Assembly (NCBI RefSeq): GCF_900163965.1
Contig: NZ_FULE01000026.1
Coordinates: 1-64,000, forward strand
DNA length: 64,000 bases
Source of the DNA: Vibrio ruber DSM 16370
Lineage (GTDB): Bacteria > Pseudomonadota > Gammaproteobacteria > Enterobacterales > Vibrionaceae
Direction of reading: 5' to 3'
Position numbers and translations under genes: made by a program. The stretch's first letter is position 1. The number at the start of each line of letters is the position of its first letter. The notes below the pieces were generated by a model, which worked only from the letters and a program-made list of their open reading frames with translations, had not been told where the DNA came from and did not search any database. Positions 21,302 through 33,774 of this stretch are shown here, one piece after another.

Positions 21302-21458
21302 AATTGGGGAAACGAAGCACCAGAATCTCTGGCTTATAAATTGCTTTTATCTCTGTTTTCAAGAACCGATGTTTTCAAGAACGGATATAAAAGCAAAGCC
21401 GCTTCATTTCAATTTGGTCGGGCGATTATACGTTGTACGGATAAAATCTCAAGGATCC

Positions 21459-22196
21459 TTATTGGATCCCGACCTGATTTAAGAATTTCTTCAAGCGGAT
21501 ATCCTGTGGATTATCGAAGATATCCTGTGGAGATCCTTGTTCAACAATTTTGCCTTCAGCCATAAAGATCACGCGGTCCGCGACTTCTTTGGCAAATTGC
21601 ATCTCATGGGTGACCACCAGCATGGTTTGATGAACCCGGGCCAGCTTTTTCATTAAACTCAACACTTCGCCTACCCACTCAGGGTCGAGCGCTGATGTCG
21701 GTTCATCGAATAATAGCAATTCAGGCTCCTGAGCCATGGCCCGGCCGATCCCGACCCGTTGTTGCTGACCACCGGAAAGTGATGCCGGATACTGTTCACT
21801 TTTATCCCCAAGGCCGATGTCATTGAGAATTTGCTGAGCACGCTCGTAAGCCTGATCTTTCTTCCAGCCGAGGACAGTGATCAATCCTTCCGCAATGTTT
21901 TGTTTTGCGGTGAGATGGGCAAATAGCGCATAGTTTTGAAAGACGAATCCGGTTTTGCGTCTCAGTGCCAGTACATCATTTTTATTCGGGTTGGTACTAT
22001 CGACGCTCACATCGCCAATCGTAATCGTGCCTTGATCGGCACTCTCCAGAAAATTCACACAGCGCAGCAGTGTCGATTTACCTGTACCACTTGATCCGAT
22101 GACGACGATGATTTCACCTTGATTGATTTCAAGATCAATGCCTTTGAGAATTTCACTCTCTCCGAAACGTTTATGAATATTGGTTAACTTGATCAT
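21459..22196 (-). CDS. Polar amino-acid ABC transporter, ATP-binding protein
   Basis: Cytoplasmic ATPase of an importer, 245 residues. Walker [10 protein letters not shown] (about residues 34-42), signature [12 protein letters not shown], Walker [15 protein letters not shown] and the switch His in VVTHEM are all intact. It overlaps the permease gene by four bases (ATGA), so the two are translationally coupled. It belongs to the GlnQ/TcyN subfamily; the exact substrate is uncertain. Confidence 0.93.
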   Translation of the reverse strand: MIKLTNIHKRFGESEILKGIDLEINQGEIIVVIGSSGTGKSTLLRCVNFLESADQGTITIGDVSVDSTNPNKNDVLALRRKTGFVFQNYALFAHLTAKQNIAEGLITVLGWKKDQAYERAQQILNDIGLGDKSEQYPASLSGGQQQRVGIGRAMAQEPELLLFDEPTSALDPEWVGEVLSLMKKLARVHQTMLVVTHEMQFAKEVADRVIFMAEGKIVEQGSPQDIFDNPQDIRLKKFLNQVGIQ

Positions 22197-22864
22197 CTCA
22201 TATACGCCTTATTGAGTTTGTGTTCTGCCCAGCTCTGGACTCGGGTCAGGATAATGGTGATTCCCCAGTAAATGAAAGAGACCGCGAGAAAGGCTTCAAA
22301 ATAATGAAAGCTGGAAGAGGCTTCCATTTGTGCTTTTGCCATGATTTCAGCAACACCGAGCGTAAATGCCAGTGAGGTTGATTTGATCATATCGATGAAG
22401 TAGTTCATCAGTGAAGGCAAAGCGATTCGGGTTGCTTGTGGCAGGATAATACGACGCATCGATTGTGCGGTGGTCATACCGATAGACAAGCTCGCTTCCA
22501 TTTGGCTTCTGTCTACGCCAATAATGGCAGCACGGATGGTTTCCGCCATATAAGCTGCAAAATGGAGTGCCAGACCGAGAATCGCCGCACTGTAGGCATC
22601 CATCCCGGTCATGACCGGAAAAATTTGTGGCAACCCGTAATAAAAGAGGAAAAGCTGGACGAGCAGCGGTGTCCCTCGAAAATAGCTGATATAAAGTTGG
22701 CAAATCTGATCGAGTACAGGAATTCGGAAGACCCGGATATTCGCAATGATGACCGATAAAATGATGGAAAGCACCATGCCCCAGCAAGCTAACTCTATTG
22801 TAATGCCGAGATATTTGAGCAGGATTGGCATCAGCTCCAGCATATATTGAAAATCAAAACCCAT
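22193..22864 (-). CDS. Polar amino-acid ABC transporter, permease
   Basis: Inner-membrane protein of 223 residues with about five hydrophobic helices. It carries the HisM/GlnP family features [20 protein letters not shown] (about residues 57-76) and the coupling-helix motif [22 protein letters not shown]. The overall pattern is close to cystine permease TcyL. It probably forms a homodimer because only one permease gene is present. Confidence 0.93.
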   Translation of the reverse strand: MGFDFQYMLELMPILLKYLGITIELACWGMVLSIILSVIIANIRVFRIPVLDQICQLYISYFRGTPLLVQLFLFYYGLPQIFPVMTGMDAYSAAILGLALHFAAYMAETIRAAIIGVDRSQMEASLSIGMTTAQSMRRIILPQATRIALPSLMNYFIDMIKSTSLAFTLGVAEIMAKAQMEASSSFHYFEAFLAVSFIYWGITIILTRVQSWAEHKLNKAYMR

Positions 22865-22956
22865 AATGTGTGTCTTCTGTTTTATCAGGGAATCAACGGC
22901 TGACTTCGGTCGGCGACTCCTGAATATTGGTGTTAATGCATTGGTATGTTTAAAAA

Positions 22957-22991
22957 TAAACCCACTGTACTGATCCGGACAGTGGGCTTAT
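22957..22991 (-). terminator. Hairpin between the binding-protein and permease genes
   Basis: TAAACCCACTGT pairs with ACAGTGGGCTTA around a loop of about 10 bases. It lies in the 166-bp gap after the binding-protein gene, where such hairpins often act as partial terminators or RNA stabilisers that give more binding protein than membrane components. Confidence 0.55.
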
Positions 22992-23030
22992 AAGCTGTCA
23001 TGATTCATCGGGAATCATGGCGATGGTTCG

Positions 23031-23780
23031 TTATCGTTGTGTGATATCCGTATTGAACCATTTTTCTGAAATTTGGCTTAGTGTGCCGTCGGCGCGCATT
23101 GCTGCAAGCGCTTTGTTGACTTCACCCTGAAGCTTCTTACCTTTTTTATTATTGAGGAAAGGCCAGGCATTCTCAATAGTTTCGAATGGTTTTCCTGCCA
23201 GTTGCAGGGGGAGCCCTGATTTTTGAATCACTTCCAGAATAGAAAGACGATCCATTACAAAGGCATCGATCCGACCCAGTGCAACATCTTGTTCAAAGCT
23301 TGAGTCATAAGTTTTGATGTTGATTTGATTGTCTTTATCGTGCTCACGCAACAGTTGCTCAAAGTTGGAACCTAAATTGACCGCAACGGTTTTACCTTTC
23401 AGGTCATCCAGACTGTGAATGGTATTATTCCCTTTACGCACAGCGATTTGTGCACCGTCAATCACGTACGGATCTGAAAACAGATATTTTTGTTTGCGGG
23501 CATCAGTAATGGTGATCTGGTTTGAAATCGTATCGACTCGTCCCGTTTCTAACAGACCAAACAGGCCAGAGAAGCTTGCGGTGACAAATTTTACTTGATA
23601 GTCGTTGCGCTTACCTATTTCTTTCCATAGATCAACTTCAAACCCTTGTAGTTCATCTTTTTTGACAAACGTGAACGGGAAGTAGCGGCCAGACATGCCG
23701 ACTTTTACTTCTGTTGCTGCATAGGCATTGATTGTTGTAAAAGCGAGAGCCGCAATTGCAGCAATAAACCATTTTTTCAT
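23031..23780 (-). CDS. Polar amino-acid ABC transporter, periplasmic binding protein
   Basis: Secreted solute-binding protein of 249 residues, SBP family 3. The signal peptide is KKWFIAAIAALAFTTINAYA, with cleavage expected after AYA (about residue 21). The family motif GFEVDLWKEIGKR follows at about 44-56. The start at 23780 has GGAG six bases upstream; four extra residues of a longer reading were dropped. It is first in the operon and divergent from dnaA. The substrate is possibly cystine or another polar amino acid, by resemblance only. Confidence 0.93.
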   Translation of the reverse strand: MKKWFIAAIAALAFTTINAYAATEVKVGMSGRYFPFTFVKKDELQGFEVDLWKEIGKRNDYQVKFVTASFSGLFGLLETGRVDTISNQITITDARKQKYLFSDPYVIDGAQIAVRKGNNTIHSLDDLKGKTVAVNLGSNFEQLLREHDKDNQINIKTYDSSFEQDVALGRIDAFVMDRLSILEVIQKSGLPLQLAGKPFETIENAWPFLNNKKGKKLQGEVNKALAAMRADGTLSQISEKWFNTDITQR

Positions 23781-24176
23781 GTTGATCTCCAAAATATTTC
23801 AGGCGCTTATTTTAATGATATATCGCATAACAAAAGAAATAACCATAAGTTATGGGTCATAACCTATCATATAAATTATGATACCTTGTTCATATTTTTT
23901 GTTTGTTGCTATGATCTTCCATTGTGCTTGACAACGATTATGTCTCATTAAACTGCATTGTGCTAATTTGGGGATAACTTTGTCGGATCGAGGTTTTTGT
24001 GTATGAACATGTGGGTAAATCAGGGACATTTAGGGTTGATCCAAGAATAAATTGGCCAAAAAGTGTGAATAACTTGGATCTAGTTTACAGGATTGACGAT
24101 CAATTGCTGGCGATCTTTAAGATCAACAGGTAGAATTGCCAGTCTTTATCGATCATCTAATCAGAGTGAGGGAACA
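23781..24176. promoter_or_regulatory. Divergent control region with DnaA boxes upstream of dnaA
   Basis: This 396-bp gap carries the promoters of the ABC transporter and dnaA. A consensus DnaA box lies at 24064-24072 (TGTGAATAA, minus strand), and near-matches lie at 23969-23977 (TGGGGATAA) and about 24009-24017 (TGTGGGTAA). DnaA autoregulation is therefore likely. The part next to the transporter (23815-23900) is very AT-rich. Confidence 0.65.
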
Positions 24177-25580
24177 GTGTCATCTTCTCTTTGGTTGCAA
24201 TGTTTGCAACAGCTTCAGGAAGAGCTTCCTGCGACAGAATTCAGTATGTGGGTTCGACCGCTGCAAGCCGAGCTCAATGACAATACTCTCACTTTATTCG
24301 CCCCAAACCGTTTTGTGCTTGATTGGGTACGGGATAAATATCTCAATAGCATCAATCGCCTTCTCAACGAGTATTGTGGGAGTGATATTCCAAGTTTACG
24401 CTTTGAAATTGGCAACCGTCCGGTCGCTGAACAAAAACGGGCGCCTGTTCGCACGCCGGCAGATGTTGCGGCTGAATCTTCAGCGCCAGCTCGGTTGCAA
24501 GCCAGAAAACCAATTCATAAAACATGGGATGATGAGTCGACTCCGATTGAGATTAACTATCGTTCCAATATGAACCCGAAGCATAAGTTCAATAACTTTG
24601 TGGAAGGTAAATCGAACCAGCTCGGCCTCGCAGCAGCAAAACAAGTTGCTGATAATCCGGGGGCTGCCTATAACCCTCTCTTCTTATATGGCGGAACCGG
24701 GTTAGGTAAAACGCACCTGTTACATGCAGTTGGCAATGCGATCGTTGATCATAATCCACAAGCGAAAGTGGTTTATATGCATTCTGAGCGGTTTGTTCAG
24801 GATATGGTAAAAGCATTGCAAAACAATGCGATAGAAGAATTTAAACGCTACTATCGCAGTGTCGATGCACTGTTGATCGATGATATTCAGTTTTTTGCCA
24901 ACAAAGAGCGCTCTCAAGAGGAATTCTTTCATACCTTTAATGCGTTGCTTGAAGGGAATCAACAAATTATTTTGACTTCTGACCGTTATCCGAAAGAGAT
25001 TCACGGGGTAGAAGATCGTCTCAAGTCTCGTTTTGGCTGGGGTTTGACGGTTGCTATCGAACCCCCTGAATTGGAAACACGAGTCGCGATTTTGATGAAG
25101 AAAGCTGAAGATCACCAGATTCATCTGGCTGATGAAGTCGCTTTCTTTATTGCCAAACGGCTGCGTTCGAATGTGCGTGAGCTGGAAGGCGCACTGAACC
25201 GTGTCATTGCCAATGCTAACTTTACCGGCCGGCCAATCACGATTGATTTTGTCCGTGAAGCTTTGCGTGATTTATTAGCTTTACAGGAAAAATTGGTCAC
25301 GATTGATAATATCCAGAAAACGGTGGCTGAGTATTATAAAATCAAAGTGGCAGATTTACTGTCGAAGCGTCGTTCACGTTCGGTTGCCCGCCCTCGTCAA
25401 TTAGCGATGGCATTGGCGAAAGAACTGACCAACCATAGTTTGCCGGAAATCGGTGATGCATTTGGCGGACGTGATCATACGACAGTGCTTCACGCCTGTC
25501 GGAAGATAGAGCAGTTAAGAGAAGAAAGTCATGACATCAAGGAAGATTATTCCAACCTGATTCGGACGCTCTCTTCTTGA
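24177..25580 (+). CDS. dnaA: Chromosomal replication initiator protein DnaA
   Basis: AAA+ initiator that binds the oriC boxes and opens the AT-rich repeats. Domain I starts [17 protein letters not shown]. Domain III has Walker [15 protein letters not shown] (about residues 170-183) and Walker [10 protein letters not shown]. Domain IV has the DnaA-box binding signature [15 protein letters not shown]. The start is a GTG at 24177, with GAGGGA just upstream, giving 467 residues as in E. coli. A reading from 24093 would add 28 residues without conservation and was rejected. It heads the dnaA-dnaN-recF-gyrB cluster. Confidence 0.98.
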   Translation: MSSSLWLQCLQQLQEELPATEFSMWVRPLQAELNDNTLTLFAPNRFVLDWVRDKYLNSINRLLNEYCGSDIPSLRFEIGNRPVAEQKRAPVRTPADVAAESSAPARLQARKPIHKTWDDESTPIEINYRSNMNPKHKFNNFVEGKSNQLGLAAAKQVADNPGAAYNPLFLYGGTGLGKTHLLHAVGNAIVDHNPQAKVVYMHSERFVQDMVKALQNNAIEEFKRYYRSVDALLIDDIQFFANKERSQEEFFHTFNALLEGNQQIILTSDRYPKEIHGVEDRLKSRFGWGLTVAIEPPELETRVAILMKKAEDHQIHLADEVAFFIAKRLRSNVRELEGALNRVIANANFTGRPITIDFVREALRDLLALQEKLVTIDNIQKTVAEYYKIKVADLLSKRRSRSVARPRQLAMALAKELTNHSLPEIGDAFGGRDHTTVLHACRKIEQLREESHDIKEDYSNLIRTLSS

Positions 25581-25678
25581 TGTCTATACAGCATCAATAG
25601 TCATACAGAACAAGTAGTACGGTGTCGGTCGATTCCCAGACCTGATCGGTGGGATGCCATATAATAAAAGAGCGAACT

Positions 25679-26779
25679 ATGAAATTTACCATTGAACGTA
25701 GCAATTTGATTAAACCGCTGCAGCAAGTCTCCGGAACGGTTGGTGGACGGACAACGTTGCCGATCCTCGGTAATCTGTTGTTAGCAGTTGAAGGTGATAC
25801 CCTCATGTTGACGGCCACCGATCTGGAAGTTGAACTGGTTGGTAAAATTGCGCTGGAAGGTGATGTAGAAACGGGTCGCGTGACGGTTCCGGCTCGCAAA
25901 CTCCTCGATATTTGTCGCGGACTTCCCGATGATGCAGCGATCTCTTTCTTATTAGATGGCGATCGATTGCAAGTCCGTTCTGGTCGCAGCCGTTTTTCTT
26001 TGGCGACGCTGCCTGCCAAAGATTTCCCGAATATTGAAGACTGGCAAAGTGAGTTATCACTGACTTTGTTACAGGCGGATTTACGTGGATTGATCGAGAA
26101 AACGCAATTCTCGATGGCTAATCAGGATGTTCGCTATTATCTCAACGGAATGTTGTTTGATATTGAAGACTCCACATTGCGTTCGGTCGCGACCGACGGT
26201 CACCGGATGGCCGTTGCTCAGGTCGAATTGCCGGAAGCATTGGCAGCACAACAAATCATTGTGCCGCGCAAAGGTGTCCTTGAACTGGTCAAGTTGCTCG
26301 ATATGCCGGATCAACCGGTTGTCGTGCAAATCGGTAGTGCGAATATTCGTGTTGAAGTGAATCAGTTTATTTTTACCTCAAAATTGATCGATGGCCGTTT
26401 TCCGGATTATCGTCGGGTGTTGCCTCAGAGTACCAATAAAGTGCTGGTGGCTGCTTGTGATGTCTTGCGCCATGCATTTTCCCGGGCTGCTATTCTGTCG
26501 AATGAAAAATTCCGCGGTGTCCGTCTGAATATTGATGGCAGTGATATGCGGATCACTGCGAATAACCCGGAGCAGGAAGAAGCGGAAGAATTGTTAGATG
26601 TGCAGTTTGAAGGGGAGCCGATCGAGATTGGCTTTAACGTGAGTTACGTTTTGGATGTTCTCAATACCCTGAAGTGCGATAATGTCCGGATGTCGATGTC
26701 AGACTCGAATGCCAGTGCTTTGATCGAAAATGTTGAAGACGATAGTGCAATGTATGTCGTTATGCCGATCCGGTTATAA
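25679..26779 (+). CDS. dnaN: DNA polymerase III beta sliding clamp
   Basis: Ring-shaped processivity clamp for DNA polymerase III, 366 residues as in E. coli. The N-terminus MKFTIERSNLIKPLQQVSG and C-terminus YVVMPIRL, the latter part of the client-binding pocket, are conserved. The start at 25679 is the family start; a longer in-frame reading from 25649 is not supported. It lies 98 bp after dnaA. Confidence 0.98.
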   Translation: MKFTIERSNLIKPLQQVSGTVGGRTTLPILGNLLLAVEGDTLMLTATDLEVELVGKIALEGDVETGRVTVPARKLLDICRGLPDDAAISFLLDGDRLQVRSGRSRFSLATLPAKDFPNIEDWQSELSLTLLQADLRGLIEKTQFSMANQDVRYYLNGMLFDIEDSTLRSVATDGHRMAVAQVELPEALAAQQIIVPRKGVLELVKLLDMPDQPVVVQIGSANIRVEVNQFIFTSKLIDGRFPDYRRVLPQSTNKVLVAACDVLRHAFSRAAILSNEKFRGVRLNIDGSDMRITANNPEQEEAEELLDVQFEGEPIEIGFNVSYVLDVLNTLKCDNVRMSMSDSNASALIENVEDDSAMYVVMPIRL

Positions 26780-26819
26780 GACTGAGCTGACAATAATGAA
26801 TACATCGATAGATTGAAGT

Positions 26820-27899
26820 ATGCCACTTTCGCGCTTAATGATTCAGCAATTTAGGAATATCAAAGCCTGTGATATCTCATTATCATCAGGCTTTAACTTT
26901 CTTATCGGGGCGAACGGAAGCGGTAAAACCAGTGTGCTTGAAGCGATTTACATGCTTGGTCACGGTCGTTCGTTTAAAAGTAGTTTAACCGGACGGGTGA
27001 TTCAAAATGAATGTCAGGAGCTGTTTGTTCACGGGCGTTTTTTGAACCCCGACCAAATTGAGATACCGGTTGGCATTAATAAGCAGCGCGACGGCACGGT
27101 TGAGGTTAAAATAGGGGGCCAGTCCGGACAAAAACTGGCTCAGCTGGCACAGGTATTACCCCTGCAATTGATTCATCCTGAAGGCTTTGAATTGCTGACG
27201 GATGGTCCGAAACAGAGACGGGCATTTATTGACTGGGGTGTGTTTCATTCCGTCGCGGCCTTTTTTGATGCATGGGGGCGTTTCCGTCGTCTGAATAAGC
27301 AACGTAATGCTTTGCTTAAAACGGCAACGGACTATCGGGAACTCAAATACTGGGATGCAGAACTATCGCATCTGGCAGAGCAGATTGACGCATGGCGTGC
27401 CGATTATGTGGCGCAAATCAAACCAGTGGCAGAAGCTTTGTGTCAGTCATTTTTACCGGAATTTGAAATCCAGTTACAATACTATCGTGGCTGGGAAAAA
27501 GAGACGTTATATCAAACGCTTCTCGAAAGAAATTTTGAACGCGATAAAATGTTGGGCTACACATTCAGTGGGCCGAATAAAGCGGATTTAAGAATAAAAG
27601 TGAACGGTACCCCGGTTGAAGATGTTTTGTCGCGCGGTCAGCTCAAACTGATGGTTTGTGCCCTGAGGGTTGCACAAGGACAACACTTAACATCCTTAAC
27701 GGGTAAGCAATGTATTTATCTCATTGATGATTTTGCTTCCGAGCTGGACAGCGAGCGCCGTAAAAGGTTGGCAGACTGTTTAAAAGCGACCGGAGCGCAA
27801 GTTTTTGTAAGCTCTATTACCCGGGATCAGGTGGATGACATGTGTATGTCAGACAGCAAATTGTTCCATGTGGAACAAGGCCGGATAGAGCAAGGATAA
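26820..27899 (+). CDS. recF: DNA replication and repair protein RecF
   Basis: SMC-like ATPase that with RecO and RecR loads RecA at gaps. The N-terminal Walker A is GANGSGKTS (about residues 30-38). The signature [10 protein letters not shown] and Walker [13 protein letters not shown] are in the C-terminal part. Length 359 residues (E. coli 357). The last codons contain a palindrome that resembles a parS site (27862-27877). Confidence 0.97.
   Translation: MPLSRLMIQQFRNIKACDISLSSGFNFLIGANGSGKTSVLEAIYMLGHGRSFKSSLTGRVIQNECQELFVHGRFLNPDQIEIPVGINKQRDGTVEVKIGGQSGQKLAQLAQVLPLQLIHPEGFELLTDGPKQRRAFIDWGVFHSVAAFFDAWGRFRRLNKQRNALLKTATDYRELKYWDAELSHLAEQIDAWRADYVAQIKPVAEALCQSFLPEFEIQLQYYRGWEKETLYQTLLERNFERDKMLGYTFSGPNKADLRIKVNGTPVEDVLSRGQLKLMVCALRVAQGQHLTSLTGKQCIYLIDDFASELDSERRKRLADCLKATGAQVFVSSITRDQVDDMCMSDSKLFHVEQGRIEQG
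27862..27877. promoter_or_regulatory. parS-like site for ParB inside recF
   Basis: TGTTCCATGTGGAACA is a 16-bp palindrome differing by a single central base from the widespread bacterial parS consensus TGTTCCACGTGGAACA. It lies 14 kb from oriC, within the zone where Vibrio chromosome 1 parS sites cluster, on the same replicon as parAB. The mismatch in the central CG step could weaken ParB binding. Confidence 0.5.
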
Positions 27900-27915
27900 A
27901 AAATAAAGAGAGTAA

Positions 27916-30333
<2,418 letters not shown>

Positions 30334-30384
30334 TTTTGTTCATGAAACTTTGCTGATGACTATCAATCATGTCAGCTCATCGAG

Positions 30385-30415
30385 AAACAGTCACCCGTTG
30401 GTGGCTGTTTTTTTG
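30385..30415 (+). terminator. Terminator after gyrB
   Basis: Stem AAACAGTCAC/GTGGCTGTTT (one G-T pair) followed by TTTTTTG, 52 bp past the gyrB stop. Confidence 0.8.
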
Positions 30416-30484
30416 TCTGAGCCTGAGATACAAATATATGTGTGCAACCAGCAGAAAATTTTTTTAAAAATTTATCTGATCCCC

Positions 30485-30510
30485 CTTGAACTTAATTTGA
30501 ACGACCATAT
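30485..30510 (+). promoter_or_regulatory. Sigma-32 heat-shock promoter of ibpA
   Basis: CCCTTGAA (-35, 30483-30490) and CCATATAT (-10, 30505-30512) are separated by 14 bp, close to the heat-shock consensus CTTGAAA-N13-15-CCCCATNT. The transcript would begin near 30520, leaving a 5' leader of about 155 nt before the ibpA ATG, a length typical of ROSE-type thermometer leaders. Confidence 0.7.
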
Positions 30511-30519
30511 ATCTGTGAA

Positions 30520-30675
30520 TGAAGAGGATGCCAACCGGGCCTCTGAACCGGAAGACCGCCTTGCTCTGATGAGAAGGTGAGTTAACCAAATTACAACCGT
30601 TCGTTTTCTGGGTCATCTGAACAGAAAGTCGGACAAAAATTCATGAAACTATTGCTTCATAGAGAGGATAGAAAT
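30520..30675 (+). promoter_or_regulatory. ROSE-like RNA thermometer in the ibpA leader
   Basis: The last hairpin pairs ATTGCTT (30651-30657) with GAGGAT (30664-30669), which contains the ribosome site, leaving one bulged G. This is the defining UUGCU/bulged-G arrangement of ROSE thermometers controlling small heat-shock genes. Upstream, GC-rich segments around 30528-30575 could form the additional stems seen in such leaders. Family assignment is by motif and context. Confidence 0.65.
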
Positions 30676-31116
30676 ATGAGAACTGTCGATTTCACACCTT
30701 TATACCGGAATGCCATTGGCTTTGATCGTCTGTTTAATTTAATGGAAACAGCCAACGCAAAAAACGGCTCTTCAGGTTATCCGCCATATAACATCGAGCA
30801 AAAAGGCGAAAATCAGTATCGGATTACGATGGCTGTCGCTGGATTTGCTGAACAGGATCTCGATATCACCCAGCAGGAAAATACCCTGATTGTACAAGGT
30901 GAACGCAAACCTGAAGATGAGAAAACCTATATCTACCAAGGCATTGCAGAACGCAACTTCGAACGTAAGTTCCAGTTGGCTGATTATGTCAAAGTCGTTG
31001 GTGCAACGATGGAAAATGGCCTGCTGCATGTTGATTTGGAACGTGAAATTCCAGAAGCAATGCAGCCACGCAAAATTGCGATTAACGGTAAAAACCTAAT
31101 TGAAAGTAAAGAATAA
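30676..31116 (+). CDS. ibpA: Small heat-shock protein, IbpA family
   Basis: Hsp20-type holdase that binds unfolding proteins and passes them to DnaK and ClpB. It has 146 residues. The N-terminal [20 protein letters not shown] is nearly identical to enterobacterial IbpA. The alpha-crystallin domain follows (about residues 38-125; motif [21 protein letters not shown]). A basic C-terminal tail contains an IAI-like contact motif (KIAING). The start at 30676 matches the family and follows GAGAGGA. A terminator lies at 31139-31165. Confidence 0.95.
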   Translation: MRTVDFTPLYRNAIGFDRLFNLMETANAKNGSSGYPPYNIEQKGENQYRITMAVAGFAEQDLDITQQENTLIVQGERKPEDEKTYIYQGIAERNFERKFQLADYVKVVGATMENGLLHVDLEREIPEAMQPRKIAINGKNLIESKE

Positions 31117-31138
31117 CGATCAGTTAGGGAAAGTTGTG

Positions 31139-31165
31139 AAAGAGCGCCTTTAGGCGCTCTTTTTG
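31139..31165 (+). terminator. Terminator after ibpA
   Basis: Stem AAGAGCGCC/GGCGCTCTT with a TTTA loop followed by TTT. The following 250 bp up to msrP hold no gene and presumably contain the msrP promoter. Confidence 0.85.
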
Positions 31166-31413
31166 ATCGTCTCTCATTTACCATTATTGGACGGACCGCT
31201 ATCGAATGATCATTTGATGGCATCAAATATCCAAAAAATATCCAACCGACTGTAATAAATTTCTCTTTTATCCGTCTAACTGTCATAAAGGCTGTTGAGT
31301 CATCGTGAATTTATCACATTCGTATTGGCTAAGATAACCATTGCGCGATACAGTTTGGTAAAGGCGAAATTATAACCAGTACACATGAGAGCATGGAAGG
31401 ATAAGGATAGCTT

Positions 31414-32415
31414 ATGTTGATCAGGAAAAAACCACAGCTCACCGAAGCTGATGTGACACCGGAAGCCATTTATCGCTCTCGCCGGAAGTTTATGCAAGGT
31501 TCTCTTGCTCTCGGCGCCAGTGTTTTGCTCCCCTCATTGAATGTACTGGCCAAACCCAGTCAGGAGGCCGGAGAGTTTCAGCCGAATACACCACCATGGC
31601 TGAAACAGCAGTTAAATGATGCGCAGGCAAATCAACAAGTCATCAATGAGCCGTTAACGCCCTACAAAAATGTCACGCAGTACAATAATTTTTATGAATT
31701 TGGTTATGGCAAAAATGACCCCTCGGATGAGAGCGGGGACTTTCAGCCGTTTCCGTGGCAAGTCCAAATTGGCGGTGAAGTCGCGAAAGCCGGCACTTAC
31801 CATTTAGAAGACTTACTGAAAGGGATCACACTGGAAGAGCGTATTTACCGGCTGCGTTGTGTAGAAGCGTGGTCAATGGTGATACCTTGGATTGGATTTC
31901 CTTTAGCGACGTTACTCAAACGATTTGCGCCGACCAGTAAAGCGAAGTATGTCGCTTTTACCACGATTGAGCGTCCGGAGCAGATGCCGGGACAGAATAG
32001 TTTGTTTAGCTCAATTGACTGGCCGTATGTTGAGGGGTTACGCATCGATGAAGCGATGCACCCCCTGACAATGATCGCAGTCGGGTTGTATGGTAAAACC
32101 CTGCCGAATCAAAATGGCGCCCCATTCCGCTTGGTTGTACCGTGGAAGTATGGCTTTAAAAGTATTAAATCAATCGTCAAAATTGAACTCACAGAAAAAC
32201 AGCCGCCGACAACATGGAGCCAGTTAGCCCCCCATGAATACGGGTTTTATGCCAATGTGAATCCACAGGTTGATCACCCACGCTGGAGCCAGAAAGAAGA
32301 GCGCCGTTTGCCTTCAGGGTTATTAAGCCCGAATATTATTCCGACACGACTATTTAATGGTTATGAAGAAGTTGCGCCTTTGTATCAGGGGATGGATTTA
32401 GCCCGTTACTATTAA
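31414..32415 (+). CDS. msrP: Periplasmic protein-methionine-sulfoxide reductase, catalytic subunit MsrP
   Basis: Molybdenum-cofactor enzyme that repairs oxidised methionines in periplasmic proteins, taking electrons from MsrQ. A twin-arginine signal (SRRKFMQG, about residues 23-30, then a hydrophobic stretch) directs folded export through Tat. The cofactor Cys lies in the motif [15 protein letters not shown]. It has 333 residues (E. coli 334). AAGGATAAGGA precedes the ATG. msrQ follows after 60 bp. Confidence 0.96.
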   Translation: MLIRKKPQLTEADVTPEAIYRSRRKFMQGSLALGASVLLPSLNVLAKPSQEAGEFQPNTPPWLKQQLNDAQANQQVINEPLTPYKNVTQYNNFYEFGYGKNDPSDESGDFQPFPWQVQIGGEVAKAGTYHLEDLLKGITLEERIYRLRCVEAWSMVIPWIGFPLATLLKRFAPTSKAKYVAFTTIERPEQMPGQNSLFSSIDWPYVEGLRIDEAMHPLTMIAVGLYGKTLPNQNGAPFRLVVPWKYGFKSIKSIVKIELTEKQPPTTWSQLAPHEYGFYANVNPQVDHPRWSQKEERRLPSGLLSPNIIPTRLFNGYEEVAPLYQGMDLARYY

Positions 32416-32475
32416 TTTAGTCCGTTAACTTTGTGGCCGGCTTCAGGCGTCGGGCACAGAAGTCAGGAGAAACAG

Positions 32476-33096
32476 ATGCCGGTTACTCTACGTCGAATCG
32501 TGATTTTTATGCTGGGCTGTACGCCGGTGTCACTGTTAATTTGGGGTGTATTCACTCAGAATTTAGGCGGTGACCCGGCAAAAACCATTGTGCTGGAAAC
32601 CGGTCTTTGGACATTACGTTTTCTGTTAATAACACTGATGGTTTCACCATTTGTCCGGTATTTGAAATGGCGTTGGTTGATGACCCACCGACGGATGTTG
32701 GGACTGTTTGCGCTGTTTTATGGCTTGTTGCACCTACTGGCTTATTACCAGTTCATTCTGGGCGGTAATCTGGCTATGTTTGGTTCGGAATTGGTGAAAC
32801 GTCCTTATATTTTGGTCGGTGCACCGGCACTGCTGATTTTAATCGCCTTGGGGATCACTTCAACCAAAGGCTGGATGAAACGGCTCGGGAAGCGCTGGCA
32901 AACGTTGCACCGTCTGGTCTATCTTGCGCTGATTCTGGGATGGGTTCATCTGTTCTGGCAGGTACGTTCCAGTTATTACGAAGCGGCGTTTTATGGCGTC
33001 ATCGGTGTGATATTACTGAGTTTCCGCCTGCCACAGCTGTGGCGGTTTTTTCAGTCTCGTTTGCGTCGGCACCACGCATCACTCAAGCCTCATTAA
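32476..33096 (+). CDS. msrQ: Heme-binding membrane subunit MsrQ
   Basis: Inner-membrane b-type cytochrome that passes quinone-derived electrons to MsrP. It has 206 residues with about six hydrophobic helices and candidate heme ligand His residues (LLHLLAYYQF, RLVYLALILGWVHLFW). The start at 32476 is preceded by CAGGAG at good spacing; a reading from 32431 would add 15 residues without conservation. Confidence 0.94.
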   Translation: MPVTLRRIVIFMLGCTPVSLLIWGVFTQNLGGDPAKTIVLETGLWTLRFLLITLMVSPFVRYLKWRWLMTHRRMLGLFALFYGLLHLLAYYQFILGGNLAMFGSELVKRPYILVGAPALLILIALGITSTKGWMKRLGKRWQTLHRLVYLALILGWVHLFWQVRSSYYEAAFYGVIGVILLSFRLPQLWRFFQSRLRRHHASLKPH

Positions 33097-33258
33097 TCTG
33101 GATGAACGTTTTTGATGAAGAAAGATACTGCCTTCAACGGTGGCCGGTATCTTGGTGAATGCTCGGTGCCTTTATCTTTCCCTTCATCGTCCCCACTCTT
33201 GTTGATAGTTTTGATACAATCAGTCGATCAGAATACAGTTTGATCCGACGGAGTTGGA

Positions 33259-33756
33259 ATGAAAGAACCGGAAGTCACGACATACTACCTTGAAATGCAC
33301 TCGCTGGCAGCGTTGAATGAAAAACCCAAGCCGGAAGGCTTTGAGGTCATTGAAGCGCAAATCAAGAATTACCGCTTTAACCGCTATTTGTATCAGTTAG
33401 TCGGAGAACCGTGGCGGTGGCGGGATAAACTGGCGCTTTCCGACCATGAGTGGCAGGTATACGCTGAGTCACCACAGGTGAGAACTTGGTTTGCTTTAAG
33501 TCAGGGCAGTATTGCCGGTTATTATGAGCTCGAGCAACAGACCGACGGGAATATCGAAATCGCTTATTTTGGTCTGGCTCCTGATTTTATGAACCATGGC
33601 TTCGGCGGTTACCTGCTGACCCATGCACTTCAGTCGGCATGGGGATGGGATAACCCGCAGCGGGTCTGGGTTCACACCTGTACCCTTGACCACGAATATG
33701 CGCTGGCAAACTATCAGGCAAGAGGGATGAAGGTTTATAAGAAAACCGTATCGTAA
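33259..33756 (+). CDS. GNAT-family N-acetyltransferase
   Basis: Acetyl-CoA dependent transferase of 165 residues; acceptor unknown. The central GNAT fold is visible: strand IEIAYFGLAPDFMNHGFGGYLL (about residues 97-118) contains the pyrophosphate-binding loop (R/Q-x-x-G-x-G/A, here NHGFGG), and the C-terminal NYQARGMKVYKK is the usual end motif. It is a single gene behind its own gap of 162 bp, and its stop codon lies inside the terminator stem at 33741-33764. Confidence 0.85.
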   Translation: MKEPEVTTYYLEMHSLAALNEKPKPEGFEVIEAQIKNYRFNRYLYQLVGEPWRWRDKLALSDHEWQVYAESPQVRTWFALSQGSIAGYYELEQQTDGNIEIAYFGLAPDFMNHGFGGYLLTHALQSAWGWDNPQRVWVHTCTLDHEYALANYQARGMKVYKKTVS

Positions 33757-33768
33757 CGGTTTTCTTTG
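33741..33768. terminator. Bidirectional terminator between the GNAT gene and the AvcD island
   Basis: Perfect 9-bp stem GAAAACCGT/ACGGTTTTC with a 6-base loop containing the stop codon of the acetyltransferase, followed by TTT on both strands. Confidence 0.75.
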
Positions 33769-33774
33769 GACAAA

